Assembly: GCA_011523315.1 (NCBI GenBank)
Contig: WTHE01000594.1
Coordinates: 3,555 to 9,148 of the forward strand
DNA length: 5,594 nt
From: Candidatus Binatota bacterium
GTDB lineage: Bacteria; Desulfobacterota; Binatia; Bin18
Reading direction: 5' to 3'
Below are positions 1 to 5,343 of this stretch, piece by piece (positions within the stretch are counted from its first letter, which is position 1; each line of letters begins with the position of its first letter). The notes under the pieces are model-generated. The model saw only the letters and a program-made list of their open reading frames with translations. It searched no databases and had not been told where the DNA came from. The position numbers and the translations under genes were made by a program.

Positions 1-43
1 TGTAGCTCTCAACGTGGGAGAGAAAAATCACTCCAAAATCCAT
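1..43 (-). CDS. N-terminus of a probable luciferase-like (LLM class) flavin-dependent monooxygenase, cut by window edge
   Basis: Only the first 14 codons are inside the window; they read MDFGVIFLSHVESY. This matches the usual opening of bacterial luciferase-like, F420- or FMN-dependent oxidoreductases, where a first beta strand (D-F-G-x-F/I) is followed by a helix carrying a surface-exposed start. Such enzymes are cytoplasmic TIM barrels that oxidise small organic substrates with a reduced flavin. The ATG (41-43) has an AAGGAG ribosome binding site six bases upstream, which supports a real start. It begins 24 bases after the stop of the radical SAM gene on the same strand, so the two are probably co-transcribed. 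The family call rests on 14 residues and the substrate cannot be guessed. An unrelated protein starting with a similar strand remains possible. Confidence 0.55.
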   Translation of the reverse strand, partial: MDFGVIFLSHVESY

Positions 44-49
44 GCCTGT

Positions 50-55
50 CTCCTT
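50..55 (-). promoter_or_regulatory. Ribosome binding site AAGGAG for the edge-truncated gene
   Basis: On the minus strand AAGGAG lies six bases before the ATG at 41-43, in the 24-base gap after the radical SAM gene. It is the main reason to accept a gene at the window edge. Confidence 0.6.
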
Positions 56-67
56 CGCATTGAACTC

Positions 68-1045
68 CTAGGACAAGGCGCCGCCGCACGAACTGCCCGC
101 CCCGGCTGTGCAGCCGTAGCAGTGCGAGCCAACCACAATGGCCCGATGTTCCAGCGCCTGGACAAGATCGTCGGCCGACTGCTCGCCCAGGCGCAGGGGT
201 GTGTCGTGGCCGAGACGCAGGTCAAGCATCTGGTTGAAGTCGCAGTCGTACACAAAGCCGTCCCACGACACGCTGATCTGAGAGCGGCACATCAGGCCGT
301 CCAGGGTGGCCGGGTTGAACGCCTCGGCCAGCAGCTGCCTATAGGCGTCGAGCTGGCCGTCGCGCTCCAGACTGTGGGCAAAGCGGGCAATCGGCATATT
401 GGTGATGGTGTACAGCTGGTTGAAGACCAGACCGAAACGCGTGCCCAGCTCGCGCTTGTAGTCTGCTTGCAACTGGTGTTGCGGGGGAGGCAGATGGGGT
501 CCGACCGGGTTGTAGACGAGGGTCAGGCTCAGCCCCGAGCCGTCCCGACCGTAGCCCAGGCCGTTCAGCGCCCGCAGGGCCTGAATCGACTTGTCGTACA
601 CCCCCTGACCGCGCTGTTTGGTGACGTTCTCCTCAGAGTAGCACGGCAGGCTGGCGATGATTTCGACGCCCATCCGGGCCAGAAACTCGGCCAGATCTTC
701 CTGGCCGGGCTCGAACAGGACGGTCAGGTTACAGCGGTCGATGACCCGGCGGCCGGCGTCGCGCAGGGTCTGCACCGCATACCGAAACGACGGGTTCAGC
801 TCGGGTGCGCCGCCGGTGATATCGACCGTGTGCGCACCGGCCGCGTGGACCAGCTCCAGCGCCCGGTCGAGCGTTGAACGGTCCATGATCTCGGTCCGCT
901 TGGGACCGGCGTCAACGTGACAGTGCAGGCAGGCCTGATTGCACAGCTTGCCGACGTTGATCTGCACGCTCTCAATGCGTGTCCGGCGCAGCTGGCCAGC
1001 CGTCCGACACGCCCGTGAGGCAAAAGAAGGAATGGGGCTCGACAT
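68..1045 (-). CDS. arsS: ArsS-like radical SAM/Cys-rich protein (arsenosugar biosynthesis family)
   Basis: A 325-residue radical SAM enzyme. The iron-sulfur motif C-NQA-C-LH-C is at residues 35-42, followed by the SAM-binding GGAPE segment at 78-82. The C-terminal part is cysteine-rich, with C253, C268 (YDCDFNQ), C309, C312 and C320 in the ending HCYGCTAGAGSSCGG. This ending is diagnostic of the radical SAM/Cys-rich family named ArsS, in which characterised members join a 5'-deoxyadenosyl group to dimethylated arsenic on the route to arsenosugars. Some family members are selenoproteins; here the C-terminal positions are ordinary Cys codons and the stop is TAG. The start is uncertain: ATG at 1043-1045 is chosen, an in-frame ATG lies four codons upstream (1055-1057), and neither has a clear Shine-Dalgarno site. 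It follows the hydrolase gene by about 50 bases. No ArsM methyltransferase or ArsR is visible, so the arsenic role comes from the family only. Confidence 0.88.
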   Translation of the reverse strand: MSSPIPSFASRACRTAGQLRRTRIESVQINVGKLCNQACLHCHVDAGPKRTEIMDRSTLDRALELVHAAGAHTVDITGGAPELNPSFRYAVQTLRDAGRRVIDRCNLTVLFEPGQEDLAEFLARMGVEIIASLPCYSEENVTKQRGQGVYDKSIQALRALNGLGYGRDGSGLSLTLVYNPVGPHLPPPQHQLQADYKRELGTRFGLVFNQLYTITNMPIARFAHSLERDGQLDAYRQLLAEAFNPATLDGLMCRSQISVSWDGFVYDCDFNQMLDLRLGHDTPLRLGEQSADDLVQALEHRAIVVGSHCYGCTAGAGSSCGGALS

Positions 1046-1095
1046 ACCGAAAATCATAGAGCAGTTGCCGGCTTTTGGGTAGCCGGGCTTGAAAC

Positions 1096-1788
1096 TCAGA
1101 CCTGCCGCGCCGTCCAGTCCTGCACCGCCGCTCCCAACTCTGCCAGCACCTGCGCATCGGTGCGGCCCGAGCGCTTGAGCACGTGGAAAGAGTGGTCGCC
1201 GCCCTCGACGACGTGCAGGCTGGCCCGTTTTCCCAGGCGACGCAGTAGGGGGCGCAGCAGGGCCAAATCGGCCAGCGTATCGCGCGTGCCCTGCAGGAAG
1301 AGCATCGGGATATGGATGTCGGTCAGATGCTCGCCGCGCTCGGCCGACGGCCGGCCGGCGGCGTGGAGCGGAAAGCCGAAAAAGACCAGTCCCCGGACAC
1401 CGGGCAGCGCTTCTTGGGCCATGGCCAGCGAGGTCATGCGGCCGCCCATCGACTTGCCGCCGGCGAACAGCGGCAGGTCGCCGGCCGCCTTGTCTGCCGC
1501 AGCGATGGCCGAGCGGACCGTTTCGACCAGAACCGGACCGGGGTTCGGACGCCGGCCGCCCTGCTCCATATACGGGAACTGATAGCGGAAGCTCGCAATG
1601 CCACACTGGGCGAGCTGGGCGGCGCTGGCCTGCATGAAGGCGTGGTGCATGCCGGCTCCAGCCCCGTGGGCGAATACGAGCAGACACTGCGCGGCCGGCG
1701 GACGGACCAGCACGCCAGACACCCGGCCCGCTTTTGGGCTGACCGGGAATCGGAGTGAACGCGTGATCGGGCGTGGAGATTGGGCCAT
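1096..1788 (-). CDS. TEX30/KANL3-type alpha/beta hydrolase (dienelactone hydrolase-like)
   Basis: A 230-residue single-domain cytoplasmic alpha/beta hydrolase. An HGAGAGMHH segment (41-49) follows the first core strand and would supply the oxyanion hole. The nucleophile elbow is GGKSMGGR with Ser113. The acid is probably Asp170 in LQGTRD and the base His199 in GGDHSFHV, so the Ser-Asp-His triad is complete. The GKSMGGR elbow and the HSFHV ending are typical of the bacterial relatives of human TEX30 and KANL3, often annotated as alpha/beta family hydrolase or dienelactone hydrolase. Substrates of this group are largely unknown. There is no signal peptide. It is the first gene of the leftward unit with the ArsS-like gene. 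The ATG at 1786-1788 lacks a strong Shine-Dalgarno site, but conserved sequence begins soon after it, so any error should be small. Confidence 0.85.
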   Translation of the reverse strand: MAQSPRPITRSLRFPVSPKAGRVSGVLVRPPAAQCLLVFAHGAGAGMHHAFMQASAAQLAQCGIASFRYQFPYMEQGGRRPNPGPVLVETVRSAIAAADKAAGDLPLFAGGKSMGGRMTSLAMAQEALPGVRGLVFFGFPLHAAGRPSAERGEHLTDIHIPMLFLQGTRDTLADLALLRPLLRRLGKRASLHVVEGGDHSFHVLKRSGRTDAQVLAELGAAVQDWTARQV

Positions 1789-1954
1789 TGGCGGAGAGTC
1801 TGCTCGTGTCAGATTGCCAGGGGTGTATCACTTGTGCTGATGGCATCTCAAGCGGCTCGGGGGTCGCCGCAGCCCGCGCTTTTCCTTGTTTCGGACACGT
1901 CCTCCTGCTATGCCGGCGACAAGGAACACCACGGAACATAAGGAGGGAAGCCCG
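1789..1954. promoter_or_regulatory. Divergent intergenic region between hydrolase and crotonase genes
   Basis: These 166 bases separate two genes pointing away from each other, so they should hold promoters for both. No convincing -35/-10 pair is visible; TTGTTT and TATGCC with a 17-base spacer, ahead of the plus-strand gene, match only half of each consensus. The hexamers CGTGTC (1805-1810) and GACACG (1893-1898) form a widely spaced inverted pair that may be chance. Apart from the ribosome binding site at 1940-1946, nothing else stands out. Confidence 0.35.
1940..1946 (+). promoter_or_regulatory. Strong ribosome binding site that fixes the crotonase start
   Basis: AAGGAGG lies eight bases before the ATG at 1955. 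It selects this start over an in-frame ATG at 1886, whose extra 23 residues are low-complexity and look non-coding. Confidence 0.85.
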
Positions 1955-2764
1955 ATGACAGACTACAGCCGCTATGAGTGCATCACGGTCGAAAAGGCCG
2001 ATAAGCTGGCCATCCTGACCCTCAACCGCCCGGACTCGCTCAACGCCGTGAATCCCCAGCTCCACAACGAGCTTGAGCGCATCTGGCTCGACGTGGCCGA
2101 CGACCCGGAGGTCAACGCCATTCTGCTGACCGGCGCCGGCAGAGCCTTCTGTGCCGGCGGCGATGTCAAGGGCATGGCCTCCAGATCCGACGGACACAGC
2201 GGGCAGGCGAAACGCTTTCGCCTGAATCCGGCCGGCGGGAAACGGCTGATCCAGAACCTGCTGGAGGTCGAACAACCGATTATCGGCGCCATCAACGGCG
2301 ATGCGGTCGGACTCGGGGCAACCATCGCCCTGTTCTGCGACGTGATTGTCGCCTCCGAGAAGGCCCGCTTTGGCGATCCGCACGCCCGGGTCGGCATTGT
2401 GGCGGGCGACGGCGGGGCGGTGATCTGGCCGCTGCTGATCGGCCCGGCGCGGGCCAAGGAGTTCCTCATGCGCGGCCACCTGGTCAGCGGCAGCGAGGCG
2501 GCCCGGATGGGCCTGGTGAACTATGCCGTACCGGCCGAGGAGGTCATGCCAAAGGCGCGCGCCCTGGCCCAGGAGTTGGCCGACGGGCCGACCTGGGCTA
2601 TCCGCTGGAGCAAACTCTCGGTGAACAAATGGCTCAAAGATCAGGTCAACCTCATCCTCGACGCCTCGCTCGCCTATGAGATGATCACCATGACGACCGA
2701 AGACCATAAAGAGGCCACCCGCGCATTCGTGGAAAAGCGCAAGCCGCAGTTCCAGGGCCGCTAG
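1955..2764 (+). CDS. Enoyl-CoA hydratase/isomerase (crotonase) superfamily protein lacking the classical catalytic glutamates
   Basis: A 269-residue protein of typical crotonase length. The N-terminal strand TLNRPDSLNAVN (22-33) is the CoA-binding start of the fold. FCAGGD (65-70) and the GLGAT segment (119-123) form the two halves of the acyl-CoA oxyanion hole. FCDVIVASEKARFGDPHARVG (127-147) and the helix beginning at GDGGAVIWP (151-159) complete the core. In rat mitochondrial crotonase the catalytic acids are Glu144 and Glu164. By eye the equivalent positions here are Thr123 and His143, so ordinary syn-hydration is unlikely. Asp152 in AGDGG could be the working acid, as active-site aspartates are used elsewhere in the superfamily. 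The reaction may be an isomerase, hydrolase, lyase or other acyl-CoA step. It stands alone on the plus strand and converges on the TraB/GumN gene, with 11 bases between the stop codons and no visible terminator. Confidence 0.9.
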   Translation: MTDYSRYECITVEKADKLAILTLNRPDSLNAVNPQLHNELERIWLDVADDPEVNAILLTGAGRAFCAGGDVKGMASRSDGHSGQAKRFRLNPAGGKRLIQNLLEVEQPIIGAINGDAVGLGATIALFCDVIVASEKARFGDPHARVGIVAGDGGAVIWPLLIGPARAKEFLMRGHLVSGSEAARMGLVNYAVPAEEVMPKARALAQELADGPTWAIRWSKLSVNKWLKDQVNLILDASLAYEMITMTTEDHKEATRAFVEKRKPQFQGR

Positions 2765-2775
2765 ACCGCCTCCGC

Positions 2776-3648
2776 TCAGTATATGGCTTCGAGCGTATAG
2801 CCGCGTTGGCGCAGGAGCCGCAGCACGCCCTGCTCGCCCGGCAGGTGCAGGGCGCCGACGGCGATGAACGCTCCGCCGCTGCGGACAACGGCGTCCATGC
2901 GCTCCACCAGGCGCGGATTGCGTTGGGCCAGCAGCCGCTGCATGAAGCCGTCCACGACGCGCCTGACCGCCGCATCGCTCGGACCGCTGTCCTGGCTGAG
3001 GCTGACCAGCCCGGCCAGATCGCGGGCCAGGTAGCGCTCGATCAGGCGGGGCAGCAGGGCCGACTGCTCGGCATAGCGGGTGACGCTATCGCGCAGCAGG
3101 ATCACCTGCTCCTCAACAGGCGCGGTATCAAAAACCGCCACCTGCTCCTCGACCGTTTCCAGACCACAGACGGACTTCCCCTGTTGGCGTGCGATCTCAT
3201 ACAGGCTGAGGTCCAGGACCTGGCCCGTCTTGTGTCGTGGACCGCTCAGCAGCATCACCACCGCCCAGGGTTTGAGGCGTAGCAGCGCCGGTTCGGGCAC
3301 GCCGCGTTGCGCCATCACCGGCACGGCAGCGTCAAACAGCGGCCCGCCAAGTACCTCCCGCAGGCTGTGTCCCTGGGCCAAGACCATGCGCTGGGCCAAG
3401 ACGGATGAAGCCCGCGCATCGAGCACGAGTTCCAGGCAAAAATGCTCGCTCTCATCAAAGGCCGCCTGGACTGCGGACGGGAGTCGGACAACGCGCGGGT
3501 CGTCGGAATGGATCGTGCCAAACACATAGCTTGGCCTGCTGCCCGTACCGATCTTCCACAGCAGGCCCCGGTCAAAATGTGCCCGTGTCGGTGTGGACTC
3601 CCCTGGCGGAGTCTGAGCCAGGGCCGGGCGGGTGAGCAGCAGGCACAC
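2776..3648 (-). CDS. TraB/GumN (Tiki-like) family exported protein
   Basis: The coordinates give the conventional GTG start (290 residues); the true start is more likely ACG at 3682-3684, adding 12 residues. The family hallmarks are present, numbered from the GTG: FGTIH (43-47) near the N-terminus, an acidic LEL (72-74), the central GKSVCGLET with Glu164, QRNPRLVERM (242-251) and the second histidine motif VGALHLPGEQGVL (264-276). The two G-x-x-H motifs and the conserved glutamate resemble the metal-binding site of the Tiki/TraB/PrgY superfamily, whose characterised animal members are metalloproteases; bacterial substrates are unknown. A hydrophobic stretch ending in ALA-Q is a signal peptidase I site, so the mature protein is probably periplasmic or secreted. 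It is the last gene of the leftward unit after the LOG gene. Confidence 0.87.
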   Translation of the reverse strand: MCLLLTRPALAQTPPGESTPTRAHFDRGLLWKIGTGSRPSYVFGTIHSDDPRVVRLPSAVQAAFDESEHFCLELVLDARASSVLAQRMVLAQGHSLREVLGGPLFDAAVPVMAQRGVPEPALLRLKPWAVVMLLSGPRHKTGQVLDLSLYEIARQQGKSVCGLETVEEQVAVFDTAPVEEQVILLRDSVTRYAEQSALLPRLIERYLARDLAGLVSLSQDSGPSDAAVRRVVDGFMQRLLAQRNPRLVERMDAVVRSGGAFIAVGALHLPGEQGVLRLLRQRGYTLEAIY

Positions 3649-3681
3649 CGCCGGGGCAAGAATCAGCTGGCAGAACCGTCG

Positions 3682-3694
3682 CGTGGTGTCCTCC
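3682..3694 (-). promoter_or_regulatory. Candidate ACG start codon with GGAGG ribosome binding site for the TraB/GumN gene
   Basis: On the minus strand GGAGG (3690-3694) is followed by five bases and then ACG (3682-3684), in frame with the TraB/GumN gene. Starting here gives M-RRFCQLILAPAVCLLLTRP and then ALA-Q. That is a complete signal peptide with a positive n-region, a hydrophobic core and an AxA site. The GTG at 3646-3648 has no such ribosome binding site and would remove most of the signal. No ATG, GTG or TTG lies between the preceding in-frame stop at 3715-3717 and 3648. ACG is a very rare start, so a sequencing error or a mutated ATG is the alternative. Confidence 0.55.
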
Positions 3695-3714
3695 GCAGCA
3701 GACGAATCAGAGGC

Positions 3715-4269
3715 TCAGGCTGTTTCGATCAGATCGAGGGCGGCCTGGGGGGTATCGGCCACCCGGTACACATCGCGGAAGCGCTCGTGGATGAAGGCTT
3801 CCTCAAACGCCCGGTCAAAAAGGCTCAGCAGCGGGCTGAAGAACCCGTTGGTGTTCACAAAGACGATCGGCTTGGCATGAAAGCCGAGCTGCTTCAGGGC
3901 CAGCACCTCGGAGACTTCCTCAATGGTGCCAAAGCCGCCGGGCAGCGCAATATAGGCATCGCCCAGCTCTTCCAGACCCTGTTTGCGGGCGCGCATATCG
4001 GTGACCACGTGCATCTCATGGCCGTCTTGGGCGTAGCCCCGGTCGAGAAAATCCTTGAGGATCACCCCCGTGACTTGGCCGCCCTCGGCCAGCGCGGCAC
4101 GGGCCAGCGCGCCCATCAGGCCGATATTGCCGCCGCCGTACACCAGGCTATGACCGCGTTGGGCGATCAGCCGCCCCAACACTTCGGCTTCGGCGGTATA
4201 CACCGGGGCCAGCTGCCGGCTCGAGGAGCAGTACACGGTCACGGCGAGCGGGCGGGGAGAAAGCGTCAT
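3715..4269 (-). CDS. LOG family protein (cytokinin riboside 5'-monophosphate phosphoribohydrolase type)
   Basis: A 184-residue soluble protein of normal LOG length. It has the N-terminal Rossmann strand VTVYCSSS (10-17), YGGGNIGLMG (44-53), MRARK (92-96) and the signature PGGFGTIEE (110-118). This signature, once mislabelled lysine decarboxylase, marks enzymes that cleave the N-glycosidic bond of nucleoside 5'-monophosphates, releasing a base and ribose 5-phosphate. Plant and some bacterial members free active cytokinins; in most bacteria the physiological substrate is unsettled. The key arginine and glutamates are all present, so it should be active. The ATG is at 4267-4269, with GGAAAG about eleven bases upstream as a modest ribosome binding site. 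It lies 41 bases after the 95-residue gene and about 30 bases before the probable TraB/GumN start, consistent with one transcript. Confidence 0.92.
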   Translation of the reverse strand: MTLSPRPLAVTVYCSSSRQLAPVYTAEAEVLGRLIAQRGHSLVYGGGNIGLMGALARAALAEGGQVTGVILKDFLDRGYAQDGHEMHVVTDMRARKQGLEELGDAYIALPGGFGTIEEVSEVLALKQLGFHAKPIVFVNTNGFFSPLLSLFDRAFEEAFIHERFRDVYRVADTPQAALDLIETA

Positions 4270-4310
4270 GGCAGCATACTCTTTCCGAAGCGGCTGAACG
4301 GGAGGGGGGC

Positions 4311-4598
4311 TTAGCCAGCCACCCCATCCATTGACGCCCAGTCAACAATCGGGGTCAGCCGGCGCTTGGCAATCACGCCCTTGGCGACCAGTCCCTGAAA
4401 GGTCTCAAACGTCTTGGCGTGGTCTTGGATGTCAAGGACGAGGACTATTTTCGGCTCTTCGTTGGAGGCCCACGGACCGCCGACCAGGCTCACCCCCTCG
4501 GGAAAACCCGTCGTCCCGTCGAGCACGCCCTTGAACATCGCCTTCACCTCACCGGTACGATCCGGGTTCCAGTAAATTTCGTCGAGATACAGCGGCAT
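4311..4598 (-). CDS. Small hypothetical protein, 95 residues, possibly ferredoxin-like alpha+beta fold
   Basis: The start is well supported: ATG at 4596-4598 with AAGGAGG seven bases upstream and a plausible promoter further back. The protein begins MPLYLDEIYW and has no signal peptide or membrane segment. A central strand pair, VSLVGGPW (36-43) and KIVLVLDI (50-57), is followed by an amphipathic helix containing DHAKTFETFQ, and a final strand with LTPIVDW near the C-terminus. This strand-helix-strand layout, with the closing TPIVDW-type segment, recalls small dimeric alpha+beta barrel proteins such as DUF3303-like families. That is a fold impression, not a firm family match. No catalytic residues can be named. 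It leads the unit containing the LOG and TraB/GumN genes, but nothing in the sequence ties their functions together. Confidence 0.75.
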   Translation of the reverse strand: MPLYLDEIYWNPDRTGEVKAMFKGVLDGTTGFPEGVSLVGGPWASNEEPKIVLVLDIQDHAKTFETFQGLVAKGVIAKRRLTPIVDWASMDGVAG

Positions 4599-4605
4599 AC
4601 GATTT

Positions 4606-4612
4606 CCTCCTT
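4606..4612 (-). promoter_or_regulatory. Strong ribosome binding site for the 95-residue protein
   Basis: AAGGAGG on the minus strand, seven bases before the ATG at 4596-4598. It is the best argument that this small unrecognised reading frame is a real gene. Confidence 0.8.
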
Positions 4613-4651
4613 GTGGTGTAGTCCGAACGCGCTTTCTCCCACGCGCGGCAT

Positions 4652-4680
4652 ACCATAGAGCGGCGCAGGGAAAAGGGCAA
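4652..4680 (-). promoter_or_regulatory. Candidate sigma70-type promoter for the small protein-LOG-TraB/GumN unit
   Basis: On the minus strand TTGCCC (4675-4680) and TATGGT (4652-4657) are separated by exactly 17 bases. Each matches four of six consensus positions. Transcription would begin near 4645, giving a leader of about 45 bases before the ATG at 4598 and placing the strong ribosome binding site within it. This is the best promoter-like pair seen in the window, but short matches like this also occur by chance. Confidence 0.4.
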
Positions 4681-4750
4681 GCAGCCGGCCAGGCCCTCGA
4701 AGCGGACCTTGAAGATGGTGCAACATGACCTAGCGCGTTTCACGGTAAGC

Positions 4751-4872
4751 TGTAGCCCTGTCGGAAGCGCTCCGGCAGCCCTGCTTCGACTTCGCTCCGC
4801 TACGCTCAGCACGAACGGGAGGCCGTTAGTCCTGAGCGTCAGGCGCAGCGCGCCTGAAGTCGAAGGGCTACA
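4751..4872. repeat. 122-base nested imperfect palindrome (REP/MITE-like element)
   Basis: The outer arms are TGTAGCCCT (4751-4759) and AGGGCTACA (4864-4872), an exact inverted pair. Inside, CTTCGACTTC (4784-4793) pairs exactly with GAAGTCGAAG (4856-4865), then CGCTCAG (4803-4809) with CTGAGCG (4832-4838). The centre is the hairpin AACGG-GAGG-CCGTT (4814-4827). A side hairpin AGGCGC-AGC-GCGCCT sits at 4841-4855. Such stacked symmetry is not expected by chance, and sequences built from CTTCGACTTCGCTC and CTGAGCG recur, from memory, as dispersed intergenic repeats in many uncultivated bacterial genomes. It has no coding capacity. It lies about 34 bases beyond the stop of the HigA-like gene and upstream of the promoter of the small protein unit, so it could also slow or end transcription of the former. 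Confidence 0.7.
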
Positions 4873-4906
4873 CAGCATCGGAATTTGCTCTAGGATCTCG
4901 CTTGGA

Positions 4907-5308
4907 TCAGCTGAGGTCGGCCAGTGGATCGGCCAGGGCAACGTCTGAGTCGCATAACAATACTTCTGCCGGGATGCCAAGATGCTGATGCAGCGCCCGT
5001 GCCATCGGCATGGTGATGGCGCGCTCGCCGGAGAGCACCTCGGACACCTTCGCCCGGCTCCCGATGAACGGGATCAGGTCACGCGGCCGCAAGTTGCCCT
5101 GCTCCATACGGAACTCAATCGCGGCGAGCGGACTTGGATAGCCCATCGGCTCGTGCTTGCTCTCATAGTGTTCAACCAGATCAACCAGGACATCGAGTTC
5201 GTCGAACTCCGGGCTGCCGGGCGCCGCATCCATCAGCGCGTCGACCCGAGCCAGTGCGTCCTCATAATCCTGTTCGGTCCGAATCGGTTTGATCTCTCCA
5301 GTGGCCAA
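4907..5308 (-). CDS. HigA/COG5499-type helix-turn-helix antitoxin-like regulator, apparently without its toxin
   Basis: A 133-residue protein when started at TTG (5306-5308). It opens MATGEIKPIRTEQDYEDAL, the characteristic beginning of COG5499 antitoxins. The acidic helical segment PGSPEFDELDVLVDLVEHYE (30-49) follows, then a Cro/C1-type helix-turn-helix at about 63-115: LAAIEFRMEQ, LRPRDLIPFIG, KVSEVLSGER and LGIPAEVLL. Such proteins neutralise a HigB-type mRNA-cleaving toxin and repress their own promoter. In the usual order the toxin gene lies immediately upstream, but here the preceding 230 bases hold no toxin-like frame and a plus-strand gene starts at 5541. It may therefore be an orphan regulator or the remnant of a toxin-antitoxin pair. 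The TTG is preferred because GGAGGTG sits at ideal spacing. An ATG at 5324-5326 would add six residues but has only a weak site. Confidence 0.85.
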   Translation of the reverse strand: MATGEIKPIRTEQDYEDALARVDALMDAAPGSPEFDELDVLVDLVEHYESKHEPMGYPSPLAAIEFRMEQGNLRPRDLIPFIGSRAKVSEVLSGERAITMPMARALHQHLGIPAEVLLCDSDVALADPLADLS

Positions 5309-5312
5309 CTCA

Positions 5313-5319
5313 CACCTCC
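5313..5319 (-). promoter_or_regulatory. Ribosome binding site favouring a TTG start for the HigA-like gene
   Basis: GGAGGTG on the minus strand lies just before TTG at 5306-5308, with six bases between the GGAGG core and the codon. It falls inside the longer ATG-initiated frame, which argues that translation begins at the TTG. Confidence 0.55.
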
Positions 5320-5320
5320 A

Positions 5321-5343
5321 GAACATTTACCCCGAACGTTTAC
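5321..5343. repeat. Two 10-base direct repeats just upstream of the HigA-like gene, possible operator
   Basis: GAACATTTAC (5321-5330) and GAACGTTTAC (5334-5343) differ at one base and repeat with a 13-base period. The second contains the palindrome AACGTT. They sit directly before the ribosome binding site of the HigA-like gene, where an autoregulating antitoxin would bind. The operator role is inferred from position only. Confidence 0.4.

Noticed and set aside
14..877. A 287-codon plus-strand open frame
   Set aside because: It is antisense to the ArsS-like gene, whose cysteine motifs and C-terminal signature are unmistakable. The plus-strand protein shows no recognisable domain.
68..2707. 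An 879-codon open frame on the minus strand spanning most of the left half
   Set aside because: Only its C-terminal 325 codons are the ArsS-like gene. The rest runs out of frame through the hydrolase gene and antisense to the crotonase gene, a common effect of high G+C.
3442..4314. A 290-codon plus-strand open frame
   Set aside because: It overlaps the LOG and TraB/GumN genes on the opposite strand and has no ribosome binding site or domain.
4709..4948. A 79-codon plus-strand frame
   Set aside because: Most of it is a translation of the palindromic element, so it is very unlikely to be a protein.
4549..4980. A 143-codon minus-strand frame across the intergenic region
   Set aside because: It overlaps the ends of both flanking genes and translates the palindromic repeat. 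It has no family resemblance or ribosome binding site.
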